Shown here: piece by piece, positions 63,468 to 64,000 of the stretch
Numbering within the stretch: the first letter of the stretch is position 1
Layout of the letters: the number at the start of each line of letters is the position of its first letter
Assembly (NCBI RefSeq): GCF_003670115.1
Contig: NZ_QQTY01000002.1
Location: 1,116,001-1,180,000, forward strand
From: Natronorubrum halophilum
GTDB lineage: Archaea; Halobacteriota; Halobacteria; Halobacteriales; Natrialbaceae
Reading direction: 5' to 3'
DNA: 64,000 bases
The notes under the pieces: generated by a model
What the model was told of the DNA's origin: nothing
The model's database searches: none
Seen by the model: the letters and a program-made list of their open reading frames with translations, nothing else
Made by a program: the position numbers and the translations under genes

Positions 63468-64000
63468 TCACTCGCCGACGGTGATCGTGTGGCCCTCGGC
63501 GCTCGAGCGATAGAGCGCGTCGATAACCCGCTGGACGGTGAGCGCCTGCTGAACGCTCTCGTCGCTTCCATCGCGGACGATCCGGTCGAAAAACGTCTCC
63601 TGTTCGTCCGTGTGCGTGTCGTTCTGCCGCGTCTCCACGGCCGTATCCTCGAGATGATCCGGCCCGACGTTGCTCGCGGAGTGAAAGCTGAGATCACCCT
63701 CGAGCAGGTCGAAGCAGGCGGCCGATTTCGTTCCACGAACGATGAACTCGTGGTTCGCCGGACGGTTCGTCGCCCACGCCACCTCGAGGGAGATCGTTCG
63801 ATCGCCGTCACACCGGACGAACGCGCTCGCCGAGTCGTCGACGTCGAACCCGGCCGGTCCGGCGTCTTCCCCCCACATCTCGAGATACGCGTACTCCTCG
63901 CTCGAGCCGAACTCGCCGCGGGCGACGCCGTTTACCTCCGTGACCGGTGGATAGTCCAGAAAGAAGAGGGCGAGATCGATGGCGTGGACGCCGAGATCGA
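63468..64000 (-). CDS. Gfo/Idh/MocA-family oxidoreductase (partial, 5' end beyond window)
   Basis: The C-terminal 176 residues are visible. They enter at DLGVHAIDLALFFLDYPPV, the family's DxGxHxxD segment at the start of the substrate-binding domain. They continue through DDSASAFVRCDGDRTISLEVAWATN and the end ALTVQRVIDALYRSSAEGHTITVGE. The N-terminal NAD-binding domain lies past 64000. Such enzymes oxidise sugars or inositols with NAD(P). It is next to the sugar isomerase-type gene and probably acts in the same pathway. Confidence 0.9.
   Translation of the reverse strand, partial: DLGVHAIDLALFFLDYPPVTEVNGVARGEFGSSEEYAYLEMWGEDAGPAGFDVDDSASAFVRCDGDRTISLEVAWATNRPANHEFIVRGTKSAACFDLLEGDLSFHSASNVGPDHLEDTAVETRQNDTHTDEQETFFDRIVRDGSDESVQQALTVQRVIDALYRSSAEGHTITVGE

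Overview
The window is haloarchaeal chromosome. The evidence is high GC with strong G/C third-position bias, very acidic proteins, many leaderless starts with a TATA-like box about 25 bases upstream, Tat lipoproteins, a PGF-CTERM anchor, and archaeal information genes (Rpo11, Orc1/Cdc6, Gar1, SRP19, GatE, Dph2, CetZ). Gene content fits a Natrinema/Haloterrigena-like member of the Natrialbales, but I cannot place it to genus from sequence alone. No tRNA, rRNA, CRISPR array or complete insertion sequence was seen.

Layout. 0-9.5 kb: hisF, a zinc-ribbon/CAP protein, rpo11, a rhomboid protease, a three-gene MacB-like ABC exporter and a METTL5-type methyltransferase pair. 9.6-18.5 kb: a 55-aa zinc microprotein, an actin homologue (salactin/volactin type) behind a membrane protein with a cytoplasmic tail, dph2, a double winged-helix regulator, a metallo-hydrolase, a very acidic coiled-coil protein, a HisG-like protein and an ArsR-type regulator. 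18.7-21.9 kb: a tyrosine recombinase/DUF5805 pair, then about 1.7 kb with no convincing gene. 22-27 kb: a sensor kinase, an acetamidase, a zinc-finger protein and fumarase. 27.1-31.6 kb: a complete sugar ABC importer. 31.7-38.4 kb: paired bacterial-PH membrane proteins, BolA, cysS and a DUF6517 lipoprotein. 38.4-44 kb: a presenilin-type protease, gar1-srp19, and the divergent cobalamin importer btuF / btuCD. 44-50 kb: a Xaa-Pro peptidase, gatE, and an Lrp regulator divergent from an EamA permease.

51.1-52.1 kb holds a replication origin beside orc1/cdc6: a 31-bp origin-recognition-box inverted repeat, two further full boxes, two partial boxes, and a run of eight CTAG tetramers in 68 bp of AT-rich DNA. 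After it come folP-mptE (adjacent pterin/folate steps), cetZ, a peptide-binding lipoprotein, a PAP2 phosphatase, a photolyase and sugar-metabolism genes running off the right edge.

The most unusual items are the peptide-binding lipoprotein at 57.6 kb, whose family segments appear circularly permuted; the CTAG-dense element inside the origin; the exactly symmetric bidirectional btuF/btuC promoter palindrome; and the actin/membrane-protein pair, whose actin has an altered phosphate-2 motif.
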